Positions 45,372-54,562 of a stretch of DNA of 64,000 nt are shown here, one piece after another. How positions within the stretch are numbered: position 1 is the first letter of the stretch; each line of letters starts with the position of its first letter. The notes beneath the pieces are model-generated. The model did not search any database. It saw only the letters and a list, made by a program, of their open reading frames with translations, and had not been told where the DNA came from. The stretch is from positions 124,001-188,000 of the forward strand of contig NZ_FOWV01000003.1 of assembly GCF_900115545.1 (NCBI RefSeq). Reading direction: 5' to 3'. The position numbers were made by a program, and so were the translations under genes. Origin of the DNA: Ralstonia sp. NFACC01. GTDB taxonomy: Bacteria; Pseudomonadota; Gammaproteobacteria; Burkholderiales; Burkholderiaceae.

Positions 45372-46328
45372 ATGCAACGCCGCCTCTTCCTGGGCGCCGC
45401 CGGCGCCTCCGTCCTCTCCGCCTGCACCGTGACGGGTTTCTCGTCCGGCAAAACCGAAACGCCCCTCACCCCCGCCACAGCGGTGCTGCCGCCCACAGCC
45501 CAGCCCGCCACACAGCCCGTGCGGATCGGGTTGGCATTGGGCGGCGGTGCCGCGCGCGGTTTTGCGCACATCGGCGTCATCAAGATGCTGGAAGCCCAAG
45601 GTATTCAGATCGACTTCATCACCGGCACCAGCGCCGGTAGCGTGGTGGCGGCGATCTACGCATCGGGTATGTCGGGGCTGGAAATGAACCGCATGGCGCT
45701 CAAGATGGACGAGGCCATGATCGCCGACTGGGCGCTGCCGTTCGGCACGCGCTTCGGCGGCTGGCTCAAGGGCGAGGCGCTGGAGAAGTACATCAACCGG
45801 CTGGTCAAGCAGAAGTCCATCGAGCAGATGCACATTCCACTGGGCATCGTCGCGACGGACCTCGCGAGCGGCAAGCCGATCCTGTTCCGGCGCGGCAATA
45901 CTGGTCAGGCTGTGCGTGCGTCGTGCAGCATCCCCGGTGTGTTCCAGCCGGTAACGATCAGCGGCCGCCAGTACGTGGACGGGGGGCTGGTGGCGCCCGT
46001 GCCCGTGACGTACGTCAAGCAGATGGGCGCAACGTTCGTGATTGCAGTGAATATCTCGGCAGACCCGTCCAACCAGGCGGTGTCGGGGCAGGCGAGCATG
46101 CTGCTGCAGACGACGGCCATCATGGGTCAGAGCATCAACAAGACCGAGCTGGCCCAGGCGGACGTGGTGATCACACCGTCGCTACCGTTCGTTAAGGGCA
46201 GCGACTTCACCGCGCGCAACGAGGCGATTCTGGCAGGCGAGCAGGCTGCCCAAGCCGCCATGCCGCTGCTGCGGGAGAAACTGCATCTGACGCAGACCAT
46301 CGTCGGCACCCCGCTGCCGTCGCACTAA
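45372..46328 (+). CDS. Patatin-like phospholipase family lipoprotein (RssA-like)
   Basis: Serine hydrolase of the patatin/NTE family with Ser-Asp dyad. The 318-residue product starts with a short signal ending in a lipobox (ASVLSACTV, Cys near residue 18), then the oxyanion/nucleophile block LGGGAARGFAHIGVIKMLEA and GTSAGSVVAA (GxSxG) and the dyad Asp in VDGGLVAPVPV. E. coli RssA is cytoplasmic, so the lipobox is a notable difference. It ends at a strong terminator. Substrate unknown. Confidence 0.9.
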   Translation: MQRRLFLGAAGASVLSACTVTGFSSGKTETPLTPATAVLPPTAQPATQPVRIGLALGGGAARGFAHIGVIKMLEAQGIQIDFITGTSAGSVVAAIYASGMSGLEMNRMALKMDEAMIADWALPFGTRFGGWLKGEALEKYINRLVKQKSIEQMHIPLGIVATDLASGKPILFRRGNTGQAVRASCSIPGVFQPVTISGRQYVDGGLVAPVPVTYVKQMGATFVIAVNISADPSNQAVSGQASMLLQTTAIMGQSINKTELAQADVVITPSLPFVKGSDFTARNEAILAGEQAAQAAMPLLREKLHLTQTIVGTPLPSH

Positions 46329-46349
46329 ATACCCCCTTTGGGAGGCAAC

Positions 46350-46378
46350 AAAAAAGACCGCCGCAGCGGTCTTTTTTC
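46350..46378. terminator. Bidirectional rho-independent terminator
   Basis: AAAAAAGACCGC (46350-46361) pairs with GCGGTCTTTTTT (46366-46377) around CGCA; between the convergent patatin-like and NlpC/P60 genes. Confidence 0.88.
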
Positions 46379-46395
46379 TATTGTGTGACAGCGAA

Positions 46396-47043
46396 TCAAC
46401 CGCCGTACATGGCCAGCGGCTTGCCGGCGGCGTTCGGATCGACGCGCTTGAGTTGCTCGACAAAGTTGTCGGCGCCGTCTTTGATTGCGGCACCGGAGTT
46501 GCCTTCGATGCGACGGGCGCCGTTGTAGCGCGTCACCCAGTACGAAGCGGTCATGTCATCCACGCGGATCTTGCTTCCCGTGGACGGCGCATGCACAAAC
46601 TTGTTATCGCCGATATAGATACCGACGTGCGAGAAGGTGTGGCGCATGGTGTTGAAGAACACCAAATCGCCAGGACGCAGTTCAGCTGTGTCTACGCTGG
46701 TGCCGACACGGCTCATTTCTACAGCGCGGCGCGGCAGCAGGAAGCCGAAGGTGTCGTTGAAGACATAGCGAACAAAGCCGCTGCAGTCGAGGCCCGATTC
46801 CGGTGTGTTGCCACCGAAACGGTAGCGCAGGCCGATCATGCCTAGTGCGTTCATGACCACGTCGCCGGTCTTGCTCATCACGTTGGAGATGAGGCCCGGT
46901 TTGGCTTCGGGCTTGACGTCGGCGCGGACTTCCGTGTCCTTGAAGACCGTATCAGCATGCACTGCATTCGACACGATCACGCCGCAGCCGATCACAACCC
47001 CTACCGCCAGGCGCGCCATGGAATGAAGTACGAAATGCTGCAT
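46396..47043 (-). CDS. NlpC/P60 (C40) family peptidoglycan hydrolase
   Basis: Probable cell-wall endopeptidase of the Spr/MepS type. The 215-residue product has a signal peptide (ARLAVGVVIGCGVIVSNAVHA), then the C40 domain with catalytic Cys in GLDCSGFVRYVF, His in FSHVGIYIGDNKFVHAP, and a second polar residue following. The ATG at 47043 follows GAGGGAGAACC; a longer frame to 47094 lacks this site. It lies 241 bases downstream of the Yej transporter genes on the same strand but is probably transcribed separately. Confidence 0.9.
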   Translation of the reverse strand: MQHFVLHSMARLAVGVVIGCGVIVSNAVHADTVFKDTEVRADVKPEAKPGLISNVMSKTGDVVMNALGMIGLRYRFGGNTPESGLDCSGFVRYVFNDTFGFLLPRRAVEMSRVGTSVDTAELRPGDLVFFNTMRHTFSHVGIYIGDNKFVHAPSTGSKIRVDDMTASYWVTRYNGARRIEGNSGAAIKDGADNFVEQLKRVDPNAAGKPLAMYGG

Positions 47044-47284
47044 TGGTTCTCCCTCGGAAACTCGTGATGATGCGGCAAACATATGCCGCCGCAAATGAGA
47101 ACAGTCCGAATCTTGTTAAAACAATCTCGCAGGATGATAAAAGTGACACTTTGACTTGTCAAAGGTCGTTACAAATTCTTCGGAATCCACATGCAAATCA
47201 GGCACTTAGACATGACTTTAGATGCGCATTCTTACAAAAACAGCGCATCAAAACTGCACTGATTTGGGGCACAAGCGGTGGGTT

Positions 47285-48940
47285 TTACGGGTTATCCCGC
47301 GCAGGGATGAGTGAGGCAGCCGCCATCAGCTTGCAAGTGTAGGGGTGCGAGGGGGACGCCAACACCGCTTCAGTGTCGCCCTCTTCCACCACTTTTCCAT
47401 CCTTCATCACCACCACGCGATGTGACATCGCGCGGATGACGGCAAGGTCGTGGCTGATGAATAGATACGACAGGTTGTACTTTTTCTGAAGGGCTGACAG
47501 CAGTGAAAGCACCTGCTGCTGGATCGACACATCAAGTGCGGAAGTCGGCTCATCAAGCACCAGCAACTGCGGCTTGAGGATCAGCACACGGGCAATGGCG
47601 ACGCGCTGGCGCTGCCCGCCCGAGAATTCATGTGGATAGCGGCCCAGCGCCGTGCGGTCCAGACCGACTTCGCGCAGGGCTTCGATCACGCGGTGACGGC
47701 GCTCTGTAGCGTTGACGTGCGGTTGATGCAGCGCGAGCCCTTCGCCGACGATCTCCTCAATCGTCATACGCGGCGACAGCGAGCCGTACGGGTCCTGAAA
47801 CACCACCTGCATGCGCGCACGCACAGCGCGGCGCTCGTCGCGCGAAATACGTAGCAGCGAGTTGCCGAGGAAGCGCAAGTCGCCGCTCTTTGCCGCCTGC
47901 AGCCCGAGCAGCGTCTGGGCGAGCGTGGTCTTGCCAGAGCCCGATTCACCCACGATGCCGAGCGTCTCGCCTTCGCGCAGTTGCAGCGACACGGAATCGA
48001 CCGCGGTAAACGGGTCGGATCTGAACCAGCCGGCAAACCCGGGGCGATGGCGTTCGTAGGTAACGGTCAACTTGTCGGCTTCGAGCAGCACGGGTGCAAG
48101 CGGCACCAGTGGCAGCACGTCGCGCTGCGGGCGGCTCTCAAGCAAGCGCACGGTGTACGGATGCTGAGGCGCGGCAAATACGTCGGCCGTGTTGCCGGTT
48201 TCGACCAAGACGCCCCGCTCCATCACGCCCACGCGCTCGGCAAAGGCGCGCACCATGTTCAGGTCGTGCGTGATCAGCATGATGGCCATGCCGAACTCGG
48301 CCTGCAGTTCGCGCAGCAATTGCAGGATCTGCATGCGCACCGTCACGTCCAGCGCGGTGGTCGGCTCGTCGGCCAGCAGCAACTTCGGCGAGCAAGCCAG
48401 GGCCATGGCGATCATTGCGCGCTGGCGCTGGCCACCCGATAGTTGGTGTGGAAAAGCGTCAAACCGGCGCGACGCCTCGGCGATGCCGGTGCGCTCCAGC
48501 AGCGCAATTGCACGTGCCTTAGCGGCGCGCTTGTCCAGGCCTTCGTGCAGCTCCAGCGTTTCGACGATCTGGTTGCCAATCGTGTACAGCGGATTGAGCG
48601 CCGTCATCGGTTCTTGGAACACCATGGCGACATCGGCGCCACGCAGGCCGCGCATCTCGCGCTCGCTCGCGGCCAACAAGTCGCGGCCTTCGAGCAGGAT
48701 GCGGCCGCTGTATTGCGCATCGGCCAGCAATCGCATGATCGATAGCGCAGTCACTGACTTGCCCGAGCCGGATTCGCCCACCAAAGCGAAGCGTTCGCCA
48801 GCGTGCAAGTCGAGCGAGACATGCTTGACGGCTTCCGTCACTTCGCCGTGCTCCGATTCGAAATGCACACACAAGTCATCCAAGCGCAGCAGCGGACCGT
48901 CGGACTTCGGTGCGGAAGAACGCAGATCGACGCGGGTCAT
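47285..48940 (-). CDS. yejF: ABC transporter ATP-binding protein with two ATPase domains (YejF)
   Basis: Energy subunit of the Yej peptide importer, which in E. coli takes up microcin C and in pathogens affects resistance to antimicrobial peptides. The 551-residue product has two complete ATPase cassettes: Walker A GESGSGKSVT and GESGSGKTTL, signatures LSGGQRQRAMIAMAL and FSGGQRQRVAIARVL, each with Walker B. The start at 48940 overlaps the permease stop by 4 bases (ATGA) and follows a G-rich Shine-Dalgarno (GGGGGTGAA). Last gene of yejABEF. Confidence 0.93.
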   Translation of the reverse strand: MTRVDLRSSAPKSDGPLLRLDDLCVHFESEHGEVTEAVKHVSLDLHAGERFALVGESGSGKSVTALSIMRLLADAQYSGRILLEGRDLLAASEREMRGLRGADVAMVFQEPMTALNPLYTIGNQIVETLELHEGLDKRAAKARAIALLERTGIAEASRRFDAFPHQLSGGQRQRAMIAMALACSPKLLLADEPTTALDVTVRMQILQLLRELQAEFGMAIMLITHDLNMVRAFAERVGVMERGVLVETGNTADVFAAPQHPYTVRLLESRPQRDVLPLVPLAPVLLEADKLTVTYERHRPGFAGWFRSDPFTAVDSVSLQLREGETLGIVGESGSGKTTLAQTLLGLQAAKSGDLRFLGNSLLRISRDERRAVRARMQVVFQDPYGSLSPRMTIEEIVGEGLALHQPHVNATERRHRVIEALREVGLDRTALGRYPHEFSGGQRQRVAIARVLILKPQLLVLDEPTSALDVSIQQQVLSLLSALQKKYNLSYLFISHDLAVIRAMSHRVVVMKDGKVVEEGDTEAVLASPSHPYTCKLMAAASLIPARDNP

Positions 48941-50061
48941 TTCACCCCCGCCGGTTTCTGGCGCGTGCGCAGTTGTGCGAATGACAGGCGCGTGTCGAAG
49001 GCATCGCGCAGCGCGTCGCCCATGAAGGTCAACAGCACGAGGGTCAGCACAAGCACCACGAATGTCGACAGAGAGATCCACCATGCATCGAGGTTGGCCT
49101 TGCCCTGTGCGAGAAGTTCACCAAGGCTGGGTGTGGATGGCGGCACGCCGAGGCCTAGGAAATCCAGGCTGGTGAGCGCAAGAATGGCTGCACTCATGCG
49201 GAACGGCAGGAAGGTGATCACGGGCGTCAGGCTATTGGGCATGATGTGGCGCCACATGATCTGCCAACTGGACAGGCCCATCGCTCGCGCGGCCTTCACA
49301 TAGTCAAGCGAGCGGTTGCGGTAGAACTCGGCACGCACGTAATCCGACAGGCTCATCCAGCCGAACAGCGATAGCAGGATGATCAGCAGCCCGAGGCTGG
49401 GGGTGAAGATCGACGCAAAGATGATCAGCAGGTACAGCTCCGGCATCGAACTCCAGATTTCTATCAGCCGTTGCGACACCATGTCGAAGCGCCCGCCAAA
49501 GAAGCCCATCAGCGCGCCGGTCAACGTGCCGACCAGCACGCCCAGCACCGTGAGCGCCAGCCCGAACAGCACCGAGACACGGAAGCCATACAGCAGCCGC
49601 GCAAACACATCGCGGCCACGGTCATCGGTGCCGAGCCAGTTCTCGGCAGAGGGCGGCGCGGGGTTGGGCTCTTTCGAAAAGTAGTTCAGCGTCTCGTACG
49701 AATACGGATTGGGCGGGTAAATCGCAAAGCTTCCCGGCTCCTTGAACTTGTCTCGGATGAACGGATCGAGGTAATCCGTCGGGGTCGGAAAATCGCCGCC
49801 GAAGGTCGTCTCGGGGTATGCCTTCACGATCGGGAAATACCAGTGACCGTGGTACTTGACCACTAGCGGGCGGTCATTGGAAATGCATTCGGCGCCCAGA
49901 CTGAGCACGAACAGCACCACGAAGATGAGCAGACTCCAATAGCCCAGCCGATGCTGCTTGAAGCGGCGCCACGCACGCTTGAGGGGGGACGGCGAATGTC
50001 TCACCGGATGCGGCGCTGCCGTATTGGTTGGATGCGTGGAAGTGCGTGAATACTGGGTCAT
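48937..50061 (-). CDS. yejE: Peptide ABC transporter permease YejE
   Basis: Inner-membrane permease of the Yej importer. The 374-residue product has an extra-long periplasmic N-terminal segment (VKYHGHWYFPIVKAYPETTF), typical of YejE/OppC-like proteins, then a BPD-transp-1 domain with YVKAARAMGLSSWQIMWRHI (EAA motif). It lies 14 bases after yejB and overlaps yejF. Confidence 0.92.
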   Translation of the reverse strand: MTQYSRTSTHPTNTAAPHPVRHSPSPLKRAWRRFKQHRLGYWSLLIFVVLFVLSLGAECISNDRPLVVKYHGHWYFPIVKAYPETTFGGDFPTPTDYLDPFIRDKFKEPGSFAIYPPNPYSYETLNYFSKEPNPAPPSAENWLGTDDRGRDVFARLLYGFRVSVLFGLALTVLGVLVGTLTGALMGFFGGRFDMVSQRLIEIWSSMPELYLLIIFASIFTPSLGLLIILLSLFGWMSLSDYVRAEFYRNRSLDYVKAARAMGLSSWQIMWRHIMPNSLTPVITFLPFRMSAAILALTSLDFLGLGVPPSTPSLGELLAQGKANLDAWWISLSTFVVLVLTLVLLTFMGDALRDAFDTRLSFAQLRTRQKPAGVK

Positions 50062-50075
50062 GGTTGCCGGCCCGC

Positions 50076-51128
50076 CTATCGTCCGACCGAGCCGAAATGG
50101 ATACGCGGATCAACCAGCACATAGCACACGTCGGAAATCAACCGCGCAGCCAGCCCAATCAGCGTGAACAGATACAGCGTACCGAGCACGACCGGATAAT
50201 CGCGCCGCATCACCGCCTCATACGACAGCAAGCCCATGCCATCGAGCGAGAACAGTTGCTCGATCAGCAGCGACCCCGTGAAAAATGCACCGATGAAGGC
50301 CGACGGGAAGCCTGTCACCAAAGGCAGCAGCGCGTTGCGGAAGATGTGCTTCCACAGCACGCGCCGCTCCGACAGCCCCTTGCTGCGCGCCGTCAGCACG
50401 TACTGCTTGCGGATTTCCTCCAGGAACGCGTTCTTCGTCAGCATGGTGATGACGGCAAAGCTGCCCACCACCGACGCCATGACAGGCAGCGTGATGTGCC
50501 AAAGGTAATCCGTGATCTTGCCGAGCAGGCTGAGCTGATCCCAGTTGTCGGATGTGATGCCGCGGATCGGGAACCACTGGAAGAAGGTGCCGCCGCCAAA
50601 CAGCACCAGCAGCAACACCCCAAGCACGAACCCGGGAATGGCGTAGCCGACCAACACGATGATGCTGGTCACCAGATCAAACCGGCTGCCCGCCCGCACC
50701 GCCTTCGCAATGCCGAGCGGCACCGCTATCAGGTACGTGAGAAAGAATGTCCACAACCCGATCGAAATGGACACCGGTAATTTCGACTTGACGAGATCCC
50801 ACACGCTGCGATGCTGGAAGTAGCTCTCACCCAGATCGAAGCGTGCAAAACGGCCAAGCATCAGGAAGTAACGCTCAACGGGGCTCTTGTCGAAACCATA
50901 CAAGGCGCGGATTTCCTTGATTTTCTCGGCATCCACGCCGCGACGGCCGCGATAGTCGAACGCGCCGCCACCGCTAGCCTCGCCGCCGGCGCCCCGCCCC
51001 TTCATCTCCATCATCATCTGTTCGACCGGGCCACCGGGCACGAACTGGATCACGACAAACGTGAGCGTGATCACGCCGATCAGCGTCGGGATGAGAAGCA
51101 GCAACCGTTTGATCAGGTACGCGAACAT
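50076..51128 (-). CDS. yejB: Peptide ABC transporter permease YejB
   Basis: Second permease of the Yej importer. The 350-residue product begins MFAYLIKRLLLLIPTLIGVI, has a long periplasmic insert and the EAA contact motif in the region RSKGLSERRVLWKHIFRNAL. It lies between yejA (16 bases upstream) and yejE, all on the minus strand. Confidence 0.92.
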   Translation of the reverse strand: MFAYLIKRLLLLIPTLIGVITLTFVVIQFVPGGPVEQMMMEMKGRGAGGEASGGGAFDYRGRRGVDAEKIKEIRALYGFDKSPVERYFLMLGRFARFDLGESYFQHRSVWDLVKSKLPVSISIGLWTFFLTYLIAVPLGIAKAVRAGSRFDLVTSIIVLVGYAIPGFVLGVLLLVLFGGGTFFQWFPIRGITSDNWDQLSLLGKITDYLWHITLPVMASVVGSFAVITMLTKNAFLEEIRKQYVLTARSKGLSERRVLWKHIFRNALLPLVTGFPSAFIGAFFTGSLLIEQLFSLDGMGLLSYEAVMRRDYPVVLGTLYLFTLIGLAARLISDVCYVLVDPRIHFGSVGR

Positions 51129-51144
51129 GGTGTCACCGATGCGG

Positions 51145-53031
51145 TCATTTGGCAGCCGATTGGGCGGATTCCGGCGTCCGCCACCAGGCCGTCAGTACCC
51201 AGGCCTCTGCCGAGTAGTAATAGGGCAGACGATCCGGGTACATCAGGTTCTTGTTGTAGGCCACGCGGTGCGAAGCCGAATACCAGTGCGGAATTACATA
51301 GCAGCCTTGCATCAGCACGCGGTCAAACGCGCGTGAAGCGGTGACCAGTTCGTCGCGATTGTCGGCGCGTAGCACGTCGTCGATCAGCGCGTCCACGGCC
51401 GGCGATTTCAGGCCGATCACGTTGTCCGAGCCAGCTTCATCAGCCGCAGCGGAGCCGAAGCGGTCTTTCAGCTCGTTGCCAGGGCTTTGCGAATCGGGAA
51501 AGCGCAGCGAGATCATGTCGAAATCGAACTCTTCCAACCGCTTCTGGTAGAGCGCGAAATCGGTCATACGCTGGTTGACCTGAATGCCGAGCTTCTCAAG
51601 ATTGCGCGCATACGCCGCCATGACGCGGCTCATGGCGCCCCCATCGTCGAGCATCTCGAAGACAAACGGCTCGCCCTTGCTATTGCGCAGCGCGCCGTCT
51701 GCGTACGTCCAACCGGCCTGGGCCAGTAGGCGGCGCGCCTGCCGCAGGTTGTCACGCAGTGAGCTTGGAGGGTCAGTTGAAGGCGGTGCCGGCAGCACGC
51801 CAAACACCTCCGGATCGAGCTTGCTGCGCAGCGGCTCCAGCAACGCCAATTCGCCCTTGCTGGGCATGCCCGTCAGCGAATCGGACGCGGCCAGCTCGCT
51901 ATTGGCGAAATAACTGTCGAGCCGGCGATAGGCGCCATAGAAAAGCTGGCGATTGAGCCATTCGAAATCGAGCGCCAGCGCCAGCGCCTTGCGCACCCGA
52001 AGATCCTGGAACAACGGTCGCCGCAGGTTCATTACAAAGCCCTGCATGCCCGCGCCGTTGCGATGCGGGAATTCGCTCTTGATCAGCTCGCCGCTGCGGA
52101 ACTTCACGCCAACGTAACTCTTGGCCCAGTTCTTGGCGCGGTATTCGACCATGGCGTCGTACTCGCCGGCCTTGAAGGCTTCGAGGCGGGCGGTCTCGTC
52201 CTTGTAGAGCTTGTACTGGATGCGTTCGAAATTGAACGAGCCACGGCGCACGTTCAGGTCGCGGCCCCAATATTCGGGATTGCGACGGAAGGTAATGCCG
52301 CGCGACGGATCAAAGCGTTCGATCACATACGGGCCGCTGGCAATCGGATCCTGGAAGGTCAGCTTGTCGAACGCGACATCCTTGCCGCCATCCGGGTCGT
52401 CGGGCTTGCCGCTGCCCTTGCCCCACTTTGGCGAGAACACCGGCAACCCGCCGACGATGAGCGGCAGCTCCTTGTTCTTGCGCTTGAACTCGAAGCGGAT
52501 GGTGCTCGCGTCCACCACCGTCACCTTGGCCACATCCGCTGTCATGCTGCGGTAGGCGGGGCTTGCGCCCTTGCCCATCAGCATGTCGTAGGAGTATTTG
52601 ACGTCCGACGCACGGACGCGATCGCCGTTGGAGAATTGCGCGCGCGGATTGATGTGGAACGTGACCGAAAGCTCGTCAGGGGCGACCGTCACGTCGTCCG
52701 CGAGCAGCCCATAGCCGCTGGCGGTCTCGTCCCAACTCGTAATGAGCAGGCTTTCGAAGACAAGCTGATTGAGCCCCGGCGCCGACGTCCCCTTGATCGT
52801 GAACGGATTGAACTTGTCGAAGCTCGTGCGCCGGTCGGGGTTGCCGAGCAGCAGCATGCCGCCGATGGGCGCCTTCGGGTTCAGATAGCCGAAGTTCGAG
52901 AAACCGGCTGGATACTTGAGGTCGCCATATTCGGCGTAGCCATGGGCCGCCCAGGCGGGTGTCGCGCAGATCGCCGCCAGCAGGCTGACCAGCGCCATGA
53001 ATCGCTTGTGTGTCGCAACGCGCACGCTCAT
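51145..53031 (-). CDS. yejA: Peptide-binding protein of the Yej importer
   Basis: Periplasmic extracellular-solute-binding protein family 5 (DppA/OppA-like). The 628-residue product has a signal peptide (FMALVSLLAAICATPAWAAH), the N-terminal HGYAEYGDLKYPAGFSNFGY, and family-5 landmarks LNPKAPIGGMLLLGNPDRRT, FHINPRAQFSNGDRVRASDV and RNPEYWGRDLNVRRGSFNF. I start at MSVRVATHKRF (53031). It is the first gene of yejABEF, divergent from fabI about 300 bases away. Confidence 0.9.
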   Translation of the reverse strand: MSVRVATHKRFMALVSLLAAICATPAWAAHGYAEYGDLKYPAGFSNFGYLNPKAPIGGMLLLGNPDRRTSFDKFNPFTIKGTSAPGLNQLVFESLLITSWDETASGYGLLADDVTVAPDELSVTFHINPRAQFSNGDRVRASDVKYSYDMLMGKGASPAYRSMTADVAKVTVVDASTIRFEFKRKNKELPLIVGGLPVFSPKWGKGSGKPDDPDGGKDVAFDKLTFQDPIASGPYVIERFDPSRGITFRRNPEYWGRDLNVRRGSFNFERIQYKLYKDETARLEAFKAGEYDAMVEYRAKNWAKSYVGVKFRSGELIKSEFPHRNGAGMQGFVMNLRRPLFQDLRVRKALALALDFEWLNRQLFYGAYRRLDSYFANSELAASDSLTGMPSKGELALLEPLRSKLDPEVFGVLPAPPSTDPPSSLRDNLRQARRLLAQAGWTYADGALRNSKGEPFVFEMLDDGGAMSRVMAAYARNLEKLGIQVNQRMTDFALYQKRLEEFDFDMISLRFPDSQSPGNELKDRFGSAAADEAGSDNVIGLKSPAVDALIDDVLRADNRDELVTASRAFDRVLMQGCYVIPHWYSASHRVAYNKNLMYPDRLPYYYSAEAWVLTAWWRTPESAQSAAK

Positions 53032-53329
53032 TGCGCCCCTTGCCCCCAAAGTCCTTGCATGCGTTGATCCGATTGATCGCTGTCTGAAAAACTGTTTTCG
53101 ACGATTCTAACGCCCTCACACGGCAATCCCACCAATTCCGGCCCGGGGATCGTCCCGCATTGACAAGGCTGGCAGCGGTTGTGCGGCACTGCGCAAATAC
53201 GGAGCCGCCCCGCGCTTTCCGGTATGATCGCGCCCACCTAATTGCCTCGCGCCCGGGATACCGACGCTGCCTAAGCGCAGTGACGAGTGACCACAGCGCG
53301 ACGTTGCCCCACATTTGTACGGAGAAACC
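53032..53329. other. Divergent intergenic region between yejA and fabI
   Basis: About 300 bases carrying promoters in both directions. On the fabI side a TATGAT (53223-53228) is a plausible -10 without a clear -35. No gene, terminator or RNA motif was recognised. Confidence 0.4.
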
Positions 53330-54124
53330 ATGGGATTCCTCGCTGGCAAGCGCATTCTGATTACCGGCCTTCTGTCCAACCGCTCGATCGCCTACGGCAT
53401 CGCCAACGCATGCAAGCGCGAGGGCGCGGAACTGGCCTTCACCTACGTCGGCGAACGCTTTAAGGACCGAATTACTGAATTCGCTACCGAGTTCGACAGC
53501 AAACTGGTGTTTGATTGCGACGTCGGCAGCGATGAACAGATCGCCAAAGTGTTCGAAGACCTCGGTCAGCACTGGGGCCACTTCGACGGCCTCGTGCACT
53601 CGATCGGCTTTGCACCGCGCGAAGCGATTGCCGGCAACTTCATGGACGGCCTGTCGCGCGAATCATTCCGCATCGCGCACGACATCTCGGCGTACAGCTT
53701 CCCCGCGCTGGCGAAGGCCGCGCTGCCGATGCTCTCGCCCAATGCTTCGCTGCTCGCCCTGACGTACCTGGGTGCCGAGCGCATCGTCCCGAACTACAAC
53801 ACGATGGGCCTGGCCAAGGCATCGCTGGAAGCCGGCGTGCGCTACCTGGCGGGCGCGCTCGGGCCGAAGGGCATTCGCGCCAACGGCATCTCCGCCGGCC
53901 CGATCAAGACGCTCGCGGCCTCCGGCATCAAGGATTTCGGCAAGCTGCTGAAGTACATGGAAGACGTGGCCCCGCTGCGCCGTAACGTCACGATCGAGGA
54001 AGTCGGCAACGTGGCTGCGTTCCTGCTGTCGGACCTGGCCAGCGGCGTGACCGGCGAGATCACCTACGTCGATTGCGGCTTCAACGTGACCGCAGGCGTG
54101 CCGGAGAGCGTCGGCCAAGGCTGA
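53330..54124 (+). CDS. fabI: Enoyl-[acyl-carrier-protein] reductase (NADH)
   Basis: Last step of each fatty-acid elongation cycle, and target of triclosan. The 264-residue product begins [20 protein letters not shown], has the NAD-binding [14 protein letters not shown], and the active-site Tyr-(X)6-Lys in [15 protein letters not shown]. The ATG at 53330 is preceded by GGAGAAACC; an in-frame ATG five codons upstream is not favoured. It ends before a strong terminator. Short-chain dehydrogenase family, assignment firm. Confidence 0.95.
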   Translation: MGFLAGKRILITGLLSNRSIAYGIANACKREGAELAFTYVGERFKDRITEFATEFDSKLVFDCDVGSDEQIAKVFEDLGQHWGHFDGLVHSIGFAPREAIAGNFMDGLSRESFRIAHDISAYSFPALAKAALPMLSPNASLLALTYLGAERIVPNYNTMGLAKASLEAGVRYLAGALGPKGIRANGISAGPIKTLAASGIKDFGKLLKYMEDVAPLRRNVTIEEVGNVAAFLLSDLASGVTGEITYVDCGFNVTAGVPESVGQG

Positions 54125-54201
54125 TGCATTGATGATGCGCGCGCCATCTTCGGATGGGGCGCGCATGTCAGACTGCGACTCATACAGAGCAACAGACAAA
54201 G

Positions 54202-54237
54202 AAAAAGCCCGCATGGCGCAAACCATGCGGGCTTTTT
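54202..54237 (+). terminator. Rho-independent terminator after fabI
   Basis: Perfect 15-bp stem: AAAAAGCCCGCATGG (54202-54216) with CCATGCGGGCTTTTT (54223-54237), loop CGCAAA; near-symmetric flanks mean it may also stop minus-strand transcription from tRNA-Ser. Confidence 0.88.
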
Positions 54238-54319
54238 GACGTGCAGTGCAATGCGAGCCGTCACGTCAGCTCGACTCGCATCCGCCTGTTATGCGCGCTT
54301 CCCGCGAGAAGCGCCAAAC

Positions 54320-54413
54320 TGGCGGAGACGGAGGGATTCGAACCCTCGATCCAGGTTTTGGCCCGGATGCTCCCTTAGCAGGGGAGTGCCTTCGACCTCT
54401 CGGCCACGTCTCC
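54320..54413 (-). tRNA. tRNA-Ser (GCT)
   Basis: Minus-strand class II tRNA with long variable arm. Acceptor GGAGACG/CGTCTCC, anticodon GCT in CCTGCTAAGG, T-loop GGTTCGAATCC and encoded CCA; 94 nt in total. Confidence 0.95.
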
Positions 54414-54455
54414 CAAACTTGCGTCACACGAAGGAGCCCGTGCAACGAAGCGCGT

Positions 54456-54484
54456 ATTCTAGCCACTTCACCCCACCCGGTCAA
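54456..54484 (-). promoter_or_regulatory. Candidate sigma-70 promoter of tRNA-Ser
   Basis: On the minus strand: TTGACC (54479-54484), 17-base spacer, TAGAAT (54456-54461), about 43 bases before the tRNA. Good match at both elements. Confidence 0.65.
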
Positions 54485-54562
54485 CGGCAACTGCACGACA
54501 CGCGGTGAGAATCTGTGGCCCCGAGGGTCGCCACCCCGGCCATCCGGTGCTAGCTCAGCCGA

